Source: Xanthobacteraceae bacterium (GTDB lineage Bacteria > Pseudomonadota > Alphaproteobacteria > Rhizobiales > Xanthobacteraceae). From it: DNA of 64,000 nt. Location: contig JAIENY010000040.1 in NCBI GenBank assembly GCA_019750915.1, positions 1-64,000 of the forward strand, written 5' to 3'. This document shows, piece by piece, positions 61,352-64,000 of the stretch. A program made the position numbers and the translations under genes. Position 1 is the first letter of the stretch. Every line of letters starts with the position of its first letter. The notes beneath the pieces are model-generated. The model was given only the letters and a program-made list of their open reading frames with translations, had not been told where the DNA came from and did not search any database.

Positions 61352-62017
61352 ATGGTTCAGCCTGTTGCATTGCGAATCGACGTTGTATCCGACGTTGTTT
61401 GTCCCTGGTGCTATATCGGCAAGCACAGGCTGGAGCAGGCATTATCGTTTGTGCCGGACGTTCCGGTCGAGGTTCATTGGCACCCTTATTTCCTTAACCC
61501 ATGGGTTCCTCGCGAAGGCATCTCCCGCAGCGATTATCTCACGACAAAATTCGGTTCGGTCGAAGCCTACGAGAAGATTGCCGGGCGCGTTGGCGACGCT
61601 GCGCGTCAGGAGGGGCTCGAATACAACAATGGTCGCGTCAAGCGTCAGCCCAATACCATCGATTGTCACCGATTGATCCATTGGGCCGACGGACAGGGCA
61701 AAGCTGCGGAAATGAAGCAGCGGCTGATGGAGTTGTATTTCCGGGACGGCGGCGACCTCACCGACGCTGAGACACTTGTGAAGGCTGCGTCCGATGTTGG
61801 ACTCGATGCTGATGATGTCAGGCGCCGCCTGGCGAGTGACGAGGATGCCGATCTGATTACGGCACAAGCACAGGACGCAGCGGCCAAGGGGATATCGGGT
61901 GTCCCGACCTTCGTGTTCGCGCAGAAATATGCGGTGTCCGGCGCACAACCTTCCGATCAGCTCGCAGCCGCGATCCGGCAGGTCGCAGCTGAGGTCAATG
62001 GCTCCGCATCTGCGTAA
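61352..62017 (+). CDS. DsbA-family oxidoreductase, FrnE-like
   Basis: This 221-residue thioredoxin-fold protein starts with LRIDVVSDVVCPWCYIGKHRLEQAL; the CPWC motif at residues 17-20 is the redox centre. The helical insertion and the cis-Pro region (KGISGVPTFVFAQKYAVSGAQ) match the FrnE/polyketide-related DsbA-like group, also annotated as 2-hydroxychromene-2-carboxylate isomerase-like. It has no signal peptide, so it is cytoplasmic. The double ATG at 61349/61352 makes the start uncertain by one codon. Confidence 0.88.
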   Translation: MVQPVALRIDVVSDVVCPWCYIGKHRLEQALSFVPDVPVEVHWHPYFLNPWVPREGISRSDYLTTKFGSVEAYEKIAGRVGDAARQEGLEYNNGRVKRQPNTIDCHRLIHWADGQGKAAEMKQRLMELYFRDGGDLTDAETLVKAASDVGLDADDVRRRLASDEDADLITAQAQDAAAKGISGVPTFVFAQKYAVSGAQPSDQLAAAIRQVAAEVNGSASA

Positions 62018-62026
62018 GCCTTAAAC

Positions 62027-62974
62027 CTACGCGGCCTTCTTCAGATAGTAGTTCGCATTCTTGCCGAGTGCGACGCGGCGAATGATCCGTCTCATCATTT
62101 GCGATCCACGCAGCGGCTCGACGATCGCGGCAGCCGTGCGATAGACAGCGAGCTTAACGGTATCCAGCGCCGGATTTTTTCCGGGCGCGGCTTGCGGCAT
62201 ACCCAGCCCGCGCAGCATCGAGTTGAAAAAGTGCAGGTCGTTCTGCCGCTTCACTTCCTCGGTCTTCCAGGTAATGGCCATCGAGATCGAATAGGTATCC
62301 GCGGTTTTTACCCAGTGCGGCCAGAGGTACGGAACGTAGCAGCCATCGCCGTCGAGCAAGTGGAATACGACGCTGCGGGGTTTGAAGCTCTCATTATACG
62401 GTACGTTGCGATGTTTTGTGATCGAGTGTTCGACCTGCGCTTCGTCAGCGATGGTGCCATCGCGATTGTTGTAAACTGCAAAGGTCTTCTCGCCATGAAT
62501 CTGAACGAAGAAATTGTCTTCCGCGTCCATATGGAACGGCGTCGTTGAGTTTGGCGAGGAAACAAACAGGAAGCCTTCGACCTGAGAGAAACCGGCATCC
62601 GCGATGCTCTTGAAGCCGCGGGAACGGGCGACCGAGAGTAAGGCATCCTCAAGCAGTGTTCGATAGTCCGGCGATTTCTCCACACGCTTCAAGACCATCC
62701 ACGCGCCTGCGGTCTGAATGCGGTTGACGATCTCGACCGGGTCGAGATCGACCGCCTTGACCTGATTGGGATCCTGACTGATCGCGGCGTCGCCAGAGTT
62801 GTACTCGATCAGATCGCGCGGCAGTTCGGCAGCTAGCTGCGTGATACGCGACAGCGTCAGCAACGGATGGTTCGCGAGCTTGTGCTTGATAGCAAATGGC
62901 TTCAGTGGAAAGTCGCGGGTCAGGGATTCATTGTCCGCTGAAATGACGGGCGCGATATTGGATGGGGCGTTCAT
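62027..62974 (-). CDS. JmjC/cupin-8-like Fe(II) 2-oxoglutarate-type protein
   Basis: This 315-residue protein has a cupin-like core with FHMDAEDNFFVQIHGEKTFAVYNN: His148 and Asp150 form a metal-binding HxD pair, and His220 in WPHW is a fitting third ligand. GEKTF resembles the GxK-type strand of JmjC domains that binds 2-oxoglutarate. It could be a hydroxylase or a non-catalytic binding protein. Its start overlaps the stop of the upstream FemAB/GNAT-like gene by four bases, so the two are translationally coupled. Confidence 0.8.
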   Translation of the reverse strand: MNAPSNIAPVISADNESLTRDFPLKPFAIKHKLANHPLLTLSRITQLAAELPRDLIEYNSGDAAISQDPNQVKAVDLDPVEIVNRIQTAGAWMVLKRVEKSPDYRTLLEDALLSVARSRGFKSIADAGFSQVEGFLFVSSPNSTTPFHMDAEDNFFVQIHGEKTFAVYNNRDGTIADEAQVEHSITKHRNVPYNESFKPRSVVFHLLDGDGCYVPYLWPHWVKTADTYSISMAITWKTEEVKRQNDLHFFNSMLRGLGMPQAAPGKNPALDTVKLAVYRTAAAIVEPLRGSQMMRRIIRRVALGKNANYYLKKAA

Positions 62975-64000
62975 GAGCGCTTCTCCCTGATTTTGCGAAT
63001 GAGATGAATGGCGCGGCGTGCCGGCCCGCGAACCATGCGGCGAGCGGTAATGGCGGTTCGGATCAATGTGACAAACGGATCATTGCGGCGAAGCGGGATC
63101 AGCACGTCGCCGATACTGAGGCGGTTGCGCCAGATCGGGTCGATCATCGGATGATTGGGAATGGCGGTGGAATCGACCGAATTGATTGCGGGGTCTGCGC
63201 ACATTTGCCGCGTCAGTTCGAGCGTTAGCTGCACGCCAGGCGAAAATTTCACGAATTGCTCGTCGACACCGAGCTTGAAATAGAATGCGCGATCAAGATG
63301 GCGCAGCACGATTCCCGCCGCGACCGGGGTTTCGCCCGCATAAAGCGAAATGATCTCGCACTGGCCGCGCGCGGCGAGGTCACTGACTGCGCGGCGAATG
63401 AATGCCGCATGGCTGTCATCCTGAACGAGTGCGGTACCGCGCCGGGCTTTCCAGCCGCTCGCTTCCAGTTTCAGGAAGACATCAAGCGCTGGCATCACAT
63501 CGCCGGGCGTGGAGGCGATGGTGTAGATGACCTCGCCTAGCTCTGCGAGACGGTTGCGCTGTCGTCGTAGTTCCTTCAGTTTCTTGGCGCCGAGGGCGTC
63601 ACGGAGCAGTTCGTCCGCATCGCGCGTGGCGTCGAGCAATGCACGTGCGTGCGATTGCAAGATACGAGGCTTGAGCCTCTCGGCCTCCAGCGCGGCGGTG
63701 AACGCCAGCATTGCGGGACCGTCCAACGCCACGTCACGCAGGATCAGCGCGTGAGCGCCTGACGCGCGCGCTTGGCGGATCAAGGCGCTTGCCGCCTCGA
63801 CGGGCGCGGCCCGGTCAAGAAGAATGGTACCGAGAGGTGGCCACACATCAGCGGAGACGAGTGCGGGCAGCGGCAACTTGTAGGCACGCCAGGCTGGAAT
63901 CGCCGGCATCAATCCGATCAGTCGCGAATTGTCGCTGTAGGCAGCGAGGGCAGCGTTGTTCATGTGATTGCGTGACAGTGCGTCTACCGCCAGTGCCCAT
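62971..64000 (-). CDS. FemAB/GNAT-like acyltransferase, 5' end outside window
   Basis: The frame is open from its stop at 62971 through the right edge at 64000, with an in-frame ATG at 63963 that is probably internal. The frame above it reads WALAVDALSRNH without a stop, and the sequence at that ATG already lies in the middle of the N-terminal acyltransferase half (DNSRLIGLMPAIPAWR), so the gene is likely truncated by the window. The C-terminal GNAT half has RRAVSDLAARGQCEIISLYAGETPVAAGIVLRH and FKLGVDEQFVKFSPGVQL. The family transfers acyl or aminoacyl groups, often in cell-envelope polymers. It is coupled to the JmjC-like gene. Confidence 0.82.
   Translation of the reverse strand, partial: WALAVDALSRNHMNNAALAAYSDNSRLIGLMPAIPAWRAYKLPLPALVSADVWPPLGTILLDRAAPVEAASALIRQARASGAHALILRDVALDGPAMLAFTAALEAERLKPRILQSHARALLDATRDADELLRDALGAKKLKELRRQRNRLAELGEVIYTIASTPGDVMPALDVFLKLEASGWKARRGTALVQDDSHAAFIRRAVSDLAARGQCEIISLYAGETPVAAGIVLRHLDRAFYFKLGVDEQFVKFSPGVQLTLELTRQMCADPAINSVDSTAIPNHPMIDPIWRNRLSIGDVLIPLRRNDPFVTLIRTAITARRMVRGPARRAIHLIRKIREKRS

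Overview
The window looks like the chromosome of an alphaproteobacterium of the Bradyrhizobium/Rhodopseudomonas/Afipia/Nitrobacter group. It is GC-rich with Rhizobiales-type gene content: FlbT/FlaF/FliX flagellar regulators, a CckA kinase with CtrA boxes, MotE, an Irr-type iron control element in front of mbfA, and a TrxR-like ferredoxin-NADP reductase. This assignment is inferred from protein families, not from a database search. I saw no rRNA, tRNA, CRISPR array, insertion sequence or prophage.

Layout. 1-13.4 kb is mixed housekeeping: a truncated coiled-coil membrane protein, an HPt phosphotransfer protein, a [2Fe-2S] ferredoxin with a ferredoxin-NADP reductase, a MarR / ketopantoate-reductase-like / MFS efflux group around a palindromic operator, an SGNH hydrolase beside a YbhN/MprF-like membrane protein, a DUF892 protein, SixA, a FAD oxidoreductase and an exported MsrB. 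13.5-43.8 kb is a large flagellar locus: flgE-flgK-flgL, flbT, two flagellins, flaF with an uncharacterised neighbour, a FlaG-like gene, flgI-flgJ-flgN, fliX, dksA, flgF-flgG-flgA-flgH, fliL-fliM-DUF6468-like-motE with a giant TPR protein, fliO-fliP, and flgB-flgC-fliE-fliQ-fliR-flhB. It is followed by cckA. 46.5-64 kb is again mixed: a Tim44-like protein, a GST, a cupin, mbfA, glyoxalase-fold and SDR enzymes, a class I fumarase, an ArsR-controlled cassette of three SRPBCC and two PhnB-like proteins, a Bcr/CflA transporter, a SET-domain protein with a histone-H1-like tail, a DsbA/FrnE-like protein, a JmjC/cupin-like protein, and a FemAB/GNAT protein that runs off the right edge.

Regulation. 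Exact TTAA-N7-TTAA CtrA boxes lie at 951, 19328, 21279, 34547 and 40356, with a near match before fliX and a half site before fliL. Sigma-54 -24/-12 promoters (GG-N10-GC) lie before flgE, flgF and flgI. Palindromes built from TTGCCGG/CCGGCAA half-sites lie 70-100 bp from them and may be FlbD enhancers. This matches the Caulobacter-type hierarchy (CckA to CtrA, then FliX/FlbD with sigma-54), and cckA itself sits at the end of the locus.

No clear new defence or mobile system is present. The best candidates for undescribed biology are the 1245-residue envelope TPR protein with its own CtrA box, the flagellin-like 124-residue protein behind flaF, a domain-sized module shared by hook protein and both flagellins, the SET protein with a basic tail, and the palindrome-controlled ArsR/SRPBCC/VOC cassette.
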